A DNA stretch of 64,000 nucleotides, from the IMG/VR virus record IMGVR_UViG_3300013005_004049, positions 1-64,000 of that record; one strand, given 5' to 3'. A program made the translations under genes and the position numbers. Origin of the DNA: a virus. Position 1 is the first letter of the stretch. Each line of letters begins with the position of its first letter. This document shows positions 7,721 to 15,570 of this stretch, piece after piece. The notes under the pieces are model-generated. The model searched no databases, was not told the origin of the DNA, and saw nothing but the letters and a program-made list of their open reading frames with translations.

Positions 7721-7751
7721 TATTTATACTACATAAAACTGCATAAGTCAA
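7721..7751 (-). promoter_or_regulatory. Combined sigma70-type and late promoter of hsp20
   Basis: On the minus strand TTGACT (7746-7751) is followed after exactly 17 nt by TATAAATA (7721-7728). The first six bases serve as a sigma70 -10 box, while the full octamer is the canonical T4 late promoter. One site could therefore serve both host and phage-modified polymerase. Confidence 0.7.
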
Positions 7752-7762
7752 GTATTTTGATA

Positions 7763-7999
7763 CTAATAACTTTTTGGAGGCAAAGCATCGCTGGCTAATT
7801 TTTTGAGCCAGCGTCTACGAGCTGCACTTTTGGCTTTTTTCCTGGCCGTAGTAGGTTTTTCATAAAATTCACGCTCGCGCAGTTCTTGCAGTAACCCGCT
7901 TTCGGTAACTTTCTTTTTGAATTTGCGCAGTGCTTTTTCCACTTGGTCGTTGACCACTTCTACTCGTAAACCAGACAATTGGTTAGACTTAAATCTCAT
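7763..7999 (-). CDS. rpsU: Ribosomal protein bS21 homologue
   Basis: The 78-residue, very basic protein starts at the ATG at 7999, where AGGAG precedes by 4-5 nt; an upstream in-frame ATG at 8017 overlaps clpX and lacks a site. The core VEKALRKFKKKVTESGLL, ELREREFYEKPT and RKKAKSAARRRWLKK matches bS21, the small-subunit protein next to the anti-Shine-Dalgarno helix. Phage copies are thought to replace the host protein and bias initiation toward phage mRNA; that role is inferred. The spacing to clpX (7 nt) implies co-transcription. Confidence 0.9.
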   Translation of the reverse strand: MRFKSNQLSGLRVEVVNDQVEKALRKFKKKVTESGLLQELREREFYEKPTTARKKAKSAARRRWLKKLASDALPPKSY

Positions 8000-8006
8000 A
8001 ATTCTC

Positions 8007-9197
8007 CTATTGAGCAACAGTATTAATTATCATCGATTCATCAATGATTAAATCTTTAATGCCTTCTTTTTTCAGCTGAGTCATATTGAACAGCAAAGGC
8101 ATCATGGTTGTTTCTAAAACAGCTTTGAGTCCTCGAGCACCTATACCCATGGCATGAGCCTGTTGAGCAATAGCAAGTACTGCACTGTCATCAAACTGTA
8201 ATTCAATTCCGTCTGTTTGAAAAAAGAACTGCATCTGTGCCAGTAGACTATTTTTTGGTTCTAATAACACTCGCATTAGATCTTCTAAATTCAAACTATG
8301 CAATGGTACCGTGACTGGAAACCTTCCAACAAATTCTGGAATCATGCCATAGCGCATGAAATCTTCAGCTGTGGCGCTGTCTGTGTGATTGGTTGTTTGC
8401 AAGTTAGTAAACCCAATGCTGCTGCCGCGTAATCGTTTGGCAATAATACCATCAAGCCCGTCAAAGGCTCCGCCGGCCACAAACAATATATTACTTGTAT
8501 CAATTTCAACTGTTTCCAAAGCTGGATGCTTTTTATTTCCATTCATTGCAACACGACATTTTGTTCCTTCAACCATTTTAAGCAATGCCTGTTGTACACC
8601 TTCGCCCGACACATCTCTATGAAGACTAGCACTTTCACTTTTACGGCCAATTTTATCAATTTCATCAATAAACACAATGCCCTGCTCGCAGCGTTCTACA
8701 TCATTGTCTGCTTCAGATAGCAAACGGCCAACCAAGGTTTCCACATCCTCGCCAACATAGCCGGCTTGTGTGAGGCTGGTAGCATCTGCAATTACAAATG
8801 GCACATTCAAATATCGTGCAATTGTTTTGGCCAACAGAGTTTTGCCAGACCCAGTAGGACCATAAAATAACAGGTTACTTTTTTCAATTTCAATTTTAGG
8901 TTTGAAAAACACTCGTTTGTAGTGATTGACCACAGTAACGCACATGGCTATTTTGGCGGCGTCCTGCCCCACAATGTAGGTATCTAGAAATCGTTTGATT
9001 TTTACAGGATCAAGAGCTCGGCTGATTTTTTTATCAGACTTGATATTTTCAATGCGTTCTTTGTCAAGAATGTTGGCACACAGTTCAATGCATTCATTGC
9101 AAATTGCAGCTTCATTGGCCACAATCAGTTTGTCAACTTCACTGCGAGCCTTGCCGCAAAAATCGCAGCTCATGTGCTGCACTTGATTTTCAGCCAT
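8007..9197 (-). CDS. clpX: ClpX-like AAA+ unfoldase
   Basis: The full-length 396-residue ClpX has an N-terminal zinc domain (Cys11, Cys14, Cys33, Cys36), Walker A GPTGSGKT (113-120), pore loop GYVG (146-149), Walker B IVFIDEID (174-181), an RKH-type loop (HRDVSGEGVQQALLK), sensor 1 (LFVAGGAFDGLD) and sensor 2 (GARGLK). An IGF tripeptide at 261-263 sits where bacterial ClpX docks on ClpP. No clpP is in the window, so the protein could act with host ClpP or alone as an unfoldase, changing which host proteins are degraded. It overlaps the following small gene by 8 nt and leads into bS21. Confidence 0.93.
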   Translation of the reverse strand: MAENQVQHMSCDFCGKARSEVDKLIVANEAAICNECIELCANILDKERIENIKSDKKISRALDPVKIKRFLDTYIVGQDAAKIAMCVTVVNHYKRVFFKPKIEIEKSNLLFYGPTGSGKTLLAKTIARYLNVPFVIADATSLTQAGYVGEDVETLVGRLLSEADNDVERCEQGIVFIDEIDKIGRKSESASLHRDVSGEGVQQALLKMVEGTKCRVAMNGNKKHPALETVEIDTSNILFVAGGAFDGLDGIIAKRLRGSSIGFTNLQTTNHTDSATAEDFMRYGMIPEFVGRFPVTVPLHSLNLEDLMRVLLEPKNSLLAQMQFFFQTDGIELQFDDSAVLAIAQQAHAMGIGARGLKAVLETTMMPLLFNMTQLKKEGIKDLIIDESMIINTVAQ

Positions 9198-9552
9198 AAT
9201 TTTTGATAAAGAAGTCCATGGGTGACTCTATCTTTTGCTTGTTTGCCAAGAAAGACTTGTTTCCGTAGTAGTACACATTTGGTGCTTTGAGCAACTGTTT
9301 CTTTATGTGATCCACTGCGCTGTTTGCTGTGTTTAGAATAATTGTGTCAACACTGTTAATGGCCTGTACTAGCCAGATTTCATCCAACATGATGTCACTG
9401 TAGATGTAAACATTGAGATTCAAGGGTGCAGTTTTGCACCACAGAGCAAGGGTATCAATGTCATTCCAGTCTGCATCAATGATAAGCACTGACGGAAAGT
9501 CATCATCAACAAAGTCTGGTGGAGTTACAAAATTACTATAATGTTGTGTCAT
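9190..9552 (-). CDS. Hypothetical protein, 120 aa
   Basis: The start at 9552 (MTQHYSNF) is preferred over an upstream ATG because it overlaps the preceding gene by only 17 nt. The alternating VLIIDADWND, LNVYIYSD, IILNTANSA and VYYYGNKSF segments suggest a small alpha/beta fold of Rossmann type. No signature residues are recognised. It lies between the membrane coiled-coil gene and clpX. Confidence 0.6.
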   Translation of the reverse strand: MTQHYSNFVTPPDFVDDDFPSVLIIDADWNDIDTLALWCKTAPLNLNVYIYSDIMLDEIWLVQAINSVDTIILNTANSAVDHIKKQLLKAPNVYYYGNKSFLANKQKIESPMDFFIKNYG

Positions 9553-11476
9553 TGCGTTTGAGATGTTGTTCAATTTCATCTTTTTCAGTTTGACTTAGAT
9601 CATCCACATCAGTTTCACCTTTGCGAATGCTGTCAATCAAATGTTCGATATACGCTTGGTTGTAGGCCAATCTGTCATTGCCAGTTTTATCAATTTCAAT
9701 CCACTTGCTGTTGTTCCATTTGAACAGTCTGCTTGGCAAATAATCTACTCGTAGAAAAATGTCACCTTTTTGCGGACTGGCAGGAAATTCAATTCCAAAA
9801 TCTGCGTTCTCGTTGTGATCTGTGACTGGTGCTGTGTACTTGCTAAAATAGCGTTGTTCGTAACCTAGTTTTGGATCATAGTTTGTTTCTTCGCCTGCTA
9901 TGATTTGTTCTGGAGCAGGTGGCTCTGGGTCGGGCATTTGAACAACTATTTCTTCAGCCACTTCTTCCACCAGTACTGGAGGAGGCAGAGGAATCTGTGT
10001 CAATGCTGCATTTAATTTTTCGTTGCGTTCTTGTGCCAGTGCCACTGCTGCCTGCAAATCAGATTGCAAACTTTCAATGTATTGTTTTAACTGTGCCACT
10101 TCGGTGTCACTGTTGGTAAGCTGTATGCGCAGTTTGGCCGCTGTGTTATTGGCAGTGATTAGATCTTGTGCAAGTTGTGTTTTATCAGCAGTCAAGTCTT
10201 GATTGGTTGCTGTGGTAGCGTTTATGGCAATCTGCAGGTCGCTCTTGACCTGTTCGGCCTGTGCCAATTGAGCTTCAAGTTCTGCTCGGCGCTGTTCAGT
10301 TTCAGTGACTCTGGCCTCTACTTGCAAAAACTCTTGAGCAAGATTATCTAAAAATTCCTGTTGCTCGCGCACTTTGACTGCCAACTGTTCTTCAGATTCT
10401 GACACTGTTTTGGCTTGTTCTACCATGGCATCGACATCTATTGCAGAATCAATCTCAGCCAGTTTTTCATTGGCTTCTTGAGTCAGGCGTTCAGCTTCTT
10501 CTGCGTCCAGGGCCTTGGCAATCATCCGGCCGCGCCAGAAAAAGCGTTCAACTTCTTCAAGTTCTTTCTTCTCGCGTTCTTCCTCTGAAAGAGGATGTTC
10601 TTGTTCGGTTATTTCTGCTGGCTCTGGTGCCTGTACAGGACTTTTTTCTTTTGGTTCAAACACCGTGCGTTCAATTGGGCCTGGCCGGTCTTCTTCATCA
10701 TGTATCCAACCGCCGCGACCTTGCCTAGCCCATTCCAGTTGTTTGTTGCCTGCGAGAATGAGTGTGAGAGCCAACGGATCAAACACAATAACAATCAAGA
10801 TGATCACCCAGCGCACTGCGGCTTCCAGCATGTTCTGGCTGGCAGCATCTCCGTAGATCAGGGCCGCAATGTATTTGATAGGCCCAACTTCTGCCTCCAC
10901 TTTTCGGAATTCAGCTCGCAGTGGCGCGGCCTCTTGGCTAAGGGCAGTAATAGTTTTCTGTTCGGCCTGGATCTCAGACTGAAGTCTGACTCGTTCTTTC
11001 TGCTGTGAGCGACGGATTTGCACAGCCTTATCGGCACCTTTTTCATCACTGCTTCGGCCCATGACCTGGTCCACAGCTTCATCCATCTGTTTAAGAGCTT
11101 TACGATTGGCCTCAATATTGTCTTTGGAGATTTGAATTTTTTCATCATATATGGCAACCCGAGCCATGGCGTCACCTGACACTAGACTTTGGTCACCGTG
11201 TGCTTTGGAGAGGAATCCAAAGATGCCCATGCTTGTGAGTAGCATGAGGAATATGATAGCAGGAATGAGATACAGCTTGAATGCCATGCCGACCCGCTGC
11301 CAGTTGTTGTGCAACCAAACAGTTGCTACAATTTTACCTGCTTCTAGTGCACCGCCCATGATCATGACGGGAACAACTGCGGCTGCAAAAATGGCTGTGA
11401 GACCTACCACTGAATAGTAGGCAGCAATGGCTGAGATTAGTACAGCCACTATGAGAATTAGGTATCCAAAGATCAT
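9536..11476 (-). CDS. Large membrane-anchored coiled-coil protein
   Basis: This 646-residue protein has hydrophobic segments at about 3-21, 25-42, 68-88 and 213-236. An acidic helical region follows and then a long coiled coil (about 310-480, rich in Gln/Glu/Ala/Leu heptads). The C-terminal part (LGYEQRYFSKYTAPVTDHNENADFG ... GDIFLRVDYLPSRLFKWNNSKWIEIDK) looks like a small beta domain. Proteins of this layout recur in T4-like phages of aquatic bacteria without a known role. A membrane-associated function during infection or packing inside the virion are both possible. A TAAATA core ends only 4 nt before the ATG. Confidence 0.65.
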   Translation of the reverse strand: MIFGYLILIVAVLISAIAAYYSVVGLTAIFAAAVVPVMIMGGALEAGKIVATVWLHNNWQRVGMAFKLYLIPAIIFLMLLTSMGIFGFLSKAHGDQSLVSGDAMARVAIYDEKIQISKDNIEANRKALKQMDEAVDQVMGRSSDEKGADKAVQIRRSQQKERVRLQSEIQAEQKTITALSQEAAPLRAEFRKVEAEVGPIKYIAALIYGDAASQNMLEAAVRWVIILIVIVFDPLALTLILAGNKQLEWARQGRGGWIHDEEDRPGPIERTVFEPKEKSPVQAPEPAEITEQEHPLSEEEREKKELEEVERFFWRGRMIAKALDAEEAERLTQEANEKLAEIDSAIDVDAMVEQAKTVSESEEQLAVKVREQQEFLDNLAQEFLQVEARVTETEQRRAELEAQLAQAEQVKSDLQIAINATTATNQDLTADKTQLAQDLITANNTAAKLRIQLTNSDTEVAQLKQYIESLQSDLQAAVALAQERNEKLNAALTQIPLPPPVLVEEVAEEIVVQMPDPEPPAPEQIIAGEETNYDPKLGYEQRYFSKYTAPVTDHNENADFGIEFPASPQKGDIFLRVDYLPSRLFKWNNSKWIEIDKTGNDRLAYNQAYIEHLIDSIRKGETDVDDLSQTEKDEIEQHLKRNDTTL

Positions 11477-11480
11477 ATGA

Positions 11481-11486
11481 TATTTA
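11481..11486 (-). promoter_or_regulatory. TAAATA motif immediately before the coiled-coil gene
   Basis: The minus strand reads GGTAAATATCATATG, with the core 4 nt from the start codon. If it is a late promoter the mRNA would start at or within the start codon; chance occurrence is also possible. Confidence 0.3.
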
Positions 11487-11547
11487 CCAAGGGTTTGGCA
11501 CTATATTACACGATTTATCAGGCTAGTGCAACTCAAACGGTAAATTA

Positions 11548-13011
11548 TCAAAACTCAATGGTGCGTATTTTTGTTGTGATTTGCCAATCAATGGTACTGG
11601 TGACTGCTGCGCCCGTGGGTGCTTCTAGTCGTAGCACCAGATCCTGGCTGCCGGCTGTGACATTAGCTTGAAGAAAAACCTTGCTGGCATTCACGGCGCC
11701 GGCTGGCCAATTGGTCGCATCTGAATTGTACGCAGTTTCCTGCAACACCTGATCCAACACAGTCCAATTGCCGGTGCTTGATGCATAGCTGATGGTGGCA
11801 ATCCATCTCTTGCGTAGGCGTTTGACCACTGGTGGATTTACCGCAGGATCTGTTACATAGACTCCTTGCACATGAAATTCCACATCTGATTGCTGATTGT
11901 TGGTGTAGGCCAGTGGAAAACCTCCCAGGGCTGAGTGATACGCAGTGAGACTGATGTTGGCTCTGTCACCGCCTGCAAAGCCGGCGTAAGTTTGAGTAAA
12001 TTTATGGGCCACAACCACTTCCCTGAAGGAGTCTAACTCTCCACCATATTCAGTCCACTGGGAAGTGATTGCTGGGCTGATTGTGTAGGTTCCGGTACTG
12101 CTGTCATTCATCACAGGGTCAAAAGATCGTCCAAGGCCTGTGGAAGAAATCCTTCCGGCCACGGACTGGTTATACCCGACGGTGGCTCCAAATGTACCTT
12201 GCGAATTGCTTCTAAGATTCAAAACCAGGGTGGTACTGCCGGATCTTGCTGTGTAATGAGTCATTTCAGTCTGCCCCACAACACCTGATCCAATTACCGA
12301 AATTCTTGCACGAGTACCTGCTGATCCGCCGCTGGCATCTTCTCCTGCAAAGTCTATGTTGCCATAAATCTCGCCACTGGTCACTGTGGTGTCAGGCGAA
12401 CGCACGAATTGTATGGTAGTTGTGTCCGTGCCAGTCATGATCAAATTGCCACTGGCATTGATGTTGCCTACAGAAATATTGCCTTCGCCTACAAAAACAT
12501 TACTGGCTATCACACCTCCATTGGCCAAGATATTGCCAGTGATATAATCAATATTTGATTGTATGGCTTGCACATTGCTGTAGGTGGCACTGATGTTGGC
12601 ATTGGCTGCACTGACATTGTTTTGTAAACTTATGATGTTGGCATTGGCCAAAGAGATGCTGATATTAGCGGCAGCTATGTTACTTTGTAAACTTGCAATG
12701 TTTAGGTTAGCTGCGGTTGTATTGGCATTGATGCTGGTGATAGTGGGATCAACAGGTAAGTAAGCAGCCACAACAACATTGCCATAACTGCCCGCCACAA
12801 TAATAGCAGATGTTAAGCCTGCGTCTACATAGGTTTTCATGCTGCTGTTTGCTGAAACAATGGCTGCATTGGCTGCATTGACATTGCCGATCATGTCGGT
12901 GGCAAAAGTGGCCAGGTTAAGTGCAGAGTTTCCAATGGCCAGTTGTCCATACACCGTGGTACTACCTATTACTCTCAAATTGCCTGCTACGCTGTAATCT
13001 TGTTGTGCCAT
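11548..13011 (-). CDS. Fibre-like virion structural protein
   Basis: The 487-residue protein has an N-terminal SVAGNLRVIGSTTVYGQLAI segment typical of phage fibre and appendage proteins. About residues 85-165 hold repeats of the form ANANI-S-LQ-N, a helical trimer-like stalk, followed by beta-rich Gly/Ser/Thr sequence with a GTDTTTIQFVRSPD-type motif and a globular C-terminus. No chaperone-type cleavage motif is seen. It probably forms part of a tail or collar fibre. The 70-nt gap before the next gene holds no clear terminator. Confidence 0.65.
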   Translation of the reverse strand: MAQQDYSVAGNLRVIGSTTVYGQLAIGNSALNLATFATDMIGNVNAANAAIVSANSSMKTYVDAGLTSAIIVAGSYGNVVVAAYLPVDPTITSINANTTAANLNIASLQSNIAAANISISLANANIISLQNNVSAANANISATYSNVQAIQSNIDYITGNILANGGVIASNVFVGEGNISVGNINASGNLIMTGTDTTTIQFVRSPDTTVTSGEIYGNIDFAGEDASGGSAGTRARISVIGSGVVGQTEMTHYTARSGSTTLVLNLRSNSQGTFGATVGYNQSVAGRISSTGLGRSFDPVMNDSSTGTYTISPAITSQWTEYGGELDSFREVVVAHKFTQTYAGFAGGDRANISLTAYHSALGGFPLAYTNNQQSDVEFHVQGVYVTDPAVNPPVVKRLRKRWIATISYASSTGNWTVLDQVLQETAYNSDATNWPAGAVNASKVFLQANVTAGSQDLVLRLEAPTGAAVTSTIDWQITTKIRTIEF

Positions 13012-13024
13012 TTTTGCAATCTGA

Positions 13025-13105
13025 TTAGTTCACTGTCACAGCAACATAACATCCTGCTGCCAAGGCTGTGAAACAAGTGTAGTCGAGGTGGAATGCAATA
13101 TTCAT
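13025..13105 (-). CDS. Candidate 26-aa leader peptide
   Basis: A 26-codon frame (MNIAFHLDYT...) starts at 13105 with AGGA six nt upstream. It lies just 19 nt downstream of a late promoter core, in an otherwise empty 118-nt gap before the fibre-like gene. The peptide is moderately hydrophobic. No homologue is known to me; it could be a short real gene or a leader. Confidence 0.35.
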   Translation of the reverse strand: MNIAFHLDYTCFTALAAGCYVAVTVN

Positions 13106-13123
13106 AATGTTGTCCTGTTTGGG

Positions 13124-13129
13124 TATTTA
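13124..13129 (-). promoter_or_regulatory. Late promoter core TAAATA
   Basis: AGTAAATACCC on the minus strand abuts the stop codon of the upstream gene (13130) and serves the fibre-like gene and the candidate leader peptide. Confidence 0.5.
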
Positions 13130-13786
13130 CTAAATTTTTTCGCCAATAAAAATGTGACTTTGTCTTTGTGATACCCAAGTATTGCTGTTAGTTGATCCGT
13201 AACCTGTGTTGATTGCTGAGCGTATACCCGCATCCAGTCCCGATGCATCATATACTACCAACACCGCAATGCGGTCACTGGCCACTGCACCCAACGCACT
13301 TGCTAGTGCGGCGCGGGCTCCTGGTGCTCCACCTGTATCCCATGTATCATACTGGGTAGGACCAGAAACGACATCACCGTATGAATCTAGCACTACCAAA
13401 GTATGTCCACGCAGGGCTGTATTTGCCACTGTAATATCGTTGACCACAATTCTGGCATTTTGATAACTGGGAACATCGTAGGTTGATGACTCGGCATAGA
13501 TCTTGTTACCACTCACATACTGTGTGGTTGATATTGCTACATTTGTGCCAAATGCTTCGTAGAATGTAAATGTGGATACTGTTTCAATCCACGGGCGTCC
13601 AACTACAAGTCCGCCTGCATTGGGATTGTTAATTATGGCATTGCTGTTAAACTGTGTGGGTAACAATGTCAAATCATAAGTTGCTCTAGGGTCGCCTACA
13701 GCGGCTCTGTTGGCAGCGGCCAGATCCAATTTGGCCTTTTGCCTAAGCTCTTTTGTTGCCAGTGTCGATATGCCGTTTGCAGCCAT
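13130..13786 (-). CDS. Structural protein with ILEI/FAM3-like domain
   Basis: The 218-residue protein starts MAANGISTLATKELRQKAKLD. Its C-terminal half, GHTLVVLDSYGDVVSGPTQY, YDTW, GARAALASALGA and DRIAVLVVYDASG, follows the pattern of the ILEI (interleukin-like EMT inducer, FAM3) domain, which also occurs on phage surface proteins and probably binds glycans. It has its own late promoter (13808-13813) and lies next to the fibre-like gene, consistent with a virion component. The domain call is from pattern memory only. Confidence 0.55.
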   Translation of the reverse strand: MAANGISTLATKELRQKAKLDLAAANRAAVGDPRATYDLTLLPTQFNSNAIINNPNAGGLVVGRPWIETVSTFTFYEAFGTNVAISTTQYVSGNKIYAESSTYDVPSYQNARIVVNDITVANTALRGHTLVVLDSYGDVVSGPTQYDTWDTGGAPGARAALASALGAVASDRIAVLVVYDASGLDAGIRSAINTGYGSTNSNTWVSQRQSHIFIGEKI

Positions 13787-13807
13787 TATTTTATTCCCTG
13801 ATAAGAG

Positions 13808-13813
13808 TATTTA
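13808..13813 (-). promoter_or_regulatory. Late promoter core ATAAATA
   Basis: The minus strand reads CATAAATACTC 22 nt upstream of the ATG at 13786. It lies back to back with the sigma70-type promoter of the divergent plus-strand gene. Confidence 0.55.
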
Positions 13814-13818
13814 TGGTG

Positions 13819-13847
13819 TTGACTGTTTGAACTGTTTATGTTATATT
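13819..13847 (+). promoter_or_regulatory. Sigma70-type promoter, predicted leaderless
   Basis: TTGACT (13819-13824), a 17-nt spacer and TATATT (13842-13847) are followed after only 5 nt by ATG at 13853. Transcription would begin at about the start codon. Confidence 0.7.
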
Positions 13848-13852
13848 CAGGC

Positions 13853-14422
13853 ATGAACATCCAAACTTTGCCCACTCTGCTGGAATCAGCTGAAATCACC
13901 TGCCCAAGTTCGGGCAATCAACGAGCCTACGCTGATCTAATAGAAGAAAGTGCTTGTGCCATTGCGCAGAATCAATTTGCCGAACAGTATCGCAAGTCGC
14001 GTTCGGTCAAAAGCACCGAGGATTTTGCCTTGATTGAAAACGGGCGCACCATCTACATTGATGTAAAAACTCGTCAGCTGGGCACGGATCTAAACATGCC
14101 CAACATGATCAGTGTGGACAAGTTAAACAAACTGTTGGATGATGTTGACACAGAATTGTACTACTGGATGATTGACTATGAAGTGCGTGAGGATGGCTCT
14201 GCACAGGTCACGCATACCGAAATGCGAGCTGTATGGGACTTGCCCTGGTCGGCCCTGGCTATTCAAAACCTTGGGCTAGGGCAGTTGCAAATTGCCAATT
14301 GGTCTGCAATGAATCAACCCGGCTTGCCCAGGGCCGCATGGCATGCACAACTCAAACAGGAAATGCGGGCATTTTACACCCGTCAAGCTCAAAAGTTCCT
14401 GGATTTGGCCAGCAAAATCTAG
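13853..14422 (+). CDS. PD-(D/E)XK-like (restriction-endonuclease-type) protein
   Basis: The 189-residue product starts at 13853; an upstream in-frame ATG at 13838 lies inside the promoter. Residues around STEDFALIENGRTIYIDVKT show the Asp, then D-x-K hairpin expected of a PD-(D/E)XK nuclease core, but the rest is not recognised. It is on the strand opposite to its neighbours with its own promoter, like an inserted cargo gene. It may act on DNA as a restriction-type or anti-competitor nuclease; no partner methyltransferase is seen. A non-nuclease function is possible. Confidence 0.5.
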   Translation: MNIQTLPTLLESAEITCPSSGNQRAYADLIEESACAIAQNQFAEQYRKSRSVKSTEDFALIENGRTIYIDVKTRQLGTDLNMPNMISVDKLNKLLDDVDTELYYWMIDYEVREDGSAQVTHTEMRAVWDLPWSALAIQNLGLGQLQIANWSAMNQPGLPRAAWHAQLKQEMRAFYTRQAQKFLDLASKI

Positions 14423-14432
14423 CACAAAAACT

Positions 14433-14537
14433 GTTGCAAAAAAGTAACACTTTTGTACTACTTTTAGCCCTGCAAAATCAACAGGTTAGTGGGCACTAAC
14501 TTAGCATTTTTGCAACAATTCAAACGGTTGACCGTTT
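14433..14537 (+). promoter_or_regulatory. Inverted-repeat control region before the GIY-YIG gene
   Basis: The 140-nt gap holds three inverted repeats: GTTGCAAAAA (14433-14442) with TTTTTGCAAC (14507-14516); GTTAGTG-GG-CACTAAC (14485-14500); and AAACGGT-TG-ACCGTTT (14522-14537), which overlaps the -35 box of the promoter. The last two look like repressor operators. Confidence 0.5.
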
Positions 14538-14556
14538 TGGCCCGTTTTGCTATAAT
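14528..14556 (+). promoter_or_regulatory. Consensus sigma70-type promoter, predicted leaderless
   Basis: TTGACC (14528-14533), a 17-nt spacer and a perfect TATAAT (14551-14556) stand 6 nt before the ATG at 14563. No Shine-Dalgarno sequence is possible, so the mRNA should be leaderless. Confidence 0.8.
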
Positions 14557-14562
14557 AATGAC

Positions 14563-14889
14563 ATGAACTTACAAAAGCCCACTCGCAAAAGACGCCAGGA
14601 CACCAACCATGCTGTTTACTGTATTACCAATACAGTGACAGGTGCTCAGTACATTGGCATCACAGTATGCGGTGGCAATGTACGCAAGGCACTCAAAGTG
14701 CGCATCCAAAAACATGTTCGCCGCGCTGTTACAGAAAACAAAGATTGGGAATTGTGCAAGAGCATCCGTGAATACGGTACACTTGCACACACCTATGGAC
14801 TTGTTGAAATTGTGCGTGGCCGCAAGCCAGCTCATGCTCGTGAGCGCGAACTGATCCGTACTTACAACCCTCAACTCAACTCACACTAA
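14563..14889 (+). CDS. GIY-YIG nuclease domain protein
   Basis: The 108-residue protein shows the GIY-YIG core: AVYCITNTVTGAQYIGIT (the two Tyr motifs), an Arg in the following helix (KVRIQKHVRRA), Glu in ARERELIRTYNPQLN and the closing Asn. This is about one domain in length with no DNA-binding extension, so it is either a small stand-alone nuclease or a remnant of a homing endonuclease. It heads a four-gene plus-strand cassette that ends at the terminator at 15571. Confidence 0.7.
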   Translation: MNLQKPTRKRRQDTNHAVYCITNTVTGAQYIGITVCGGNVRKALKVRIQKHVRRAVTENKDWELCKSIREYGTLAHTYGLVEIVRGRKPAHARERELIRTYNPQLNSH

Positions 14890-14898
14890 GGAGGCAAT

Positions 14899-15132
14899 AT
14901 GATCACAATTGATCCACGAGCCATAGCAGAAAAGTTTATCCGCCACGGTGGTGCGTTTGATCGTGGCAGTGCAGACAGCTACTACCATCGTCCGGCCCGT
15001 CCGCATTACTTTGCAGGTGATACCTATGCAAGTGATCCTATCACTGCCGAGCCCGGCTCGCCTGAATACGAAGCCTACATGGCAGGCTATGAGTACAACG
15101 AAGCACACGGTGACAAAAAAGACTGGGGTTAA
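14899..15132 (+). CDS. Hypothetical protein, 77 aa
   Basis: A strong AAGGAGG precedes the ATG by 5 nt, in contrast to the leaderless first gene. The product is rich in Tyr, Asp, His and Pro (DSYYHRPARPHYFAGD, GYEYNEAHGDKK) with no recognised fold. It is translated as the second gene of the cassette. Confidence 0.65.
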   Translation: MITIDPRAIAEKFIRHGGAFDRGSADSYYHRPARPHYFAGDTYASDPITAEPGSPEYEAYMAGYEYNEAHGDKKDWG

Positions 15133-15133
15133 C

Positions 15134-15334
15134 ATGTCCTACACTGTTTTCAAACACAATCAAGAATACGGCCCCCGCAAGGGGCTGGAAGGTCCGTTTC
15201 ATTTTGCCAATGGACGAGTGTTGTACTACGATGTCCGAGCAGGCGAGTACTAAGATCCCCGCACCGACTTTTATGTTGAGCGCGAGGAAGTGGACATGCT
15301 ACACTGCATGACTGTTGAACTACTAAGGGCTTGA
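15134..15334 (+). pseudogene. Small gene split by an in-frame TAA (39 + 26 codons)
   Basis: ATG at 15134 directly follows the previous stop. The frame reads ...VLYYDVRAGEY, then TAA at 15251-15253, then continues in frame DPRTDFYVEREEVDML... to TGA at 15332-15334, one base before the next ATG (15336). The continued frame, the coding-like second half and the usual 1-nt spacing to the next gene indicate a 66-codon gene interrupted by one stop codon (TAC to TAA would explain it), a sequencing error, or readthrough. Confidence 0.6.
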
Positions 15335-15335
15335 T

Positions 15336-15551
15336 ATGAACATTGAGATTCAAGGACTCACACCCAAACAAATGGCGCTGGCAGACATCATGTGGGCTAT
15401 CAGTAGCCGCGAAGGCGTGGAGAGCTTTATTAGCACACTGCCCCGATCGGATCAGCGTGACTGCCGTACCATAATTGAACTCATGCAATTGGCGTTCGCA
15501 GATGAGATCACGGATACCACAGAAGCACAAGAACTGCTATCACAGTTTTAA
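15336..15551 (+). CDS. Hypothetical protein, 71 aa
   Basis: A mainly helical acidic protein (TPKQMALADIMWAISSREGV, DCRTIIELMQLAFADEITD). AAGGG lies 7 nt before the ATG. Its start is 1 nt after the preceding reading frame, and it is the last gene before the terminator. Confidence 0.65.
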   Translation: MNIEIQGLTPKQMALADIMWAISSREGVESFISTLPRSDQRDCRTIIELMQLAFADEITDTTEAQELLSQF

Positions 15552-15570
15552 CTGCACAACACAAAACAAC

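Noticed and set aside
13130-13178. 63-codon minus-strand frame across 12987-13178
   Set aside because: It overlaps the ends of two structural genes in another frame with no ribosome site; the shorter 26-codon frame fits the promoter better.
15134-15253. Global reassignment of TAA as a sense codon
   Set aside because: Many well-supported genes in the window terminate at TAA with the next gene starting at once, so only this one stop is anomalous.
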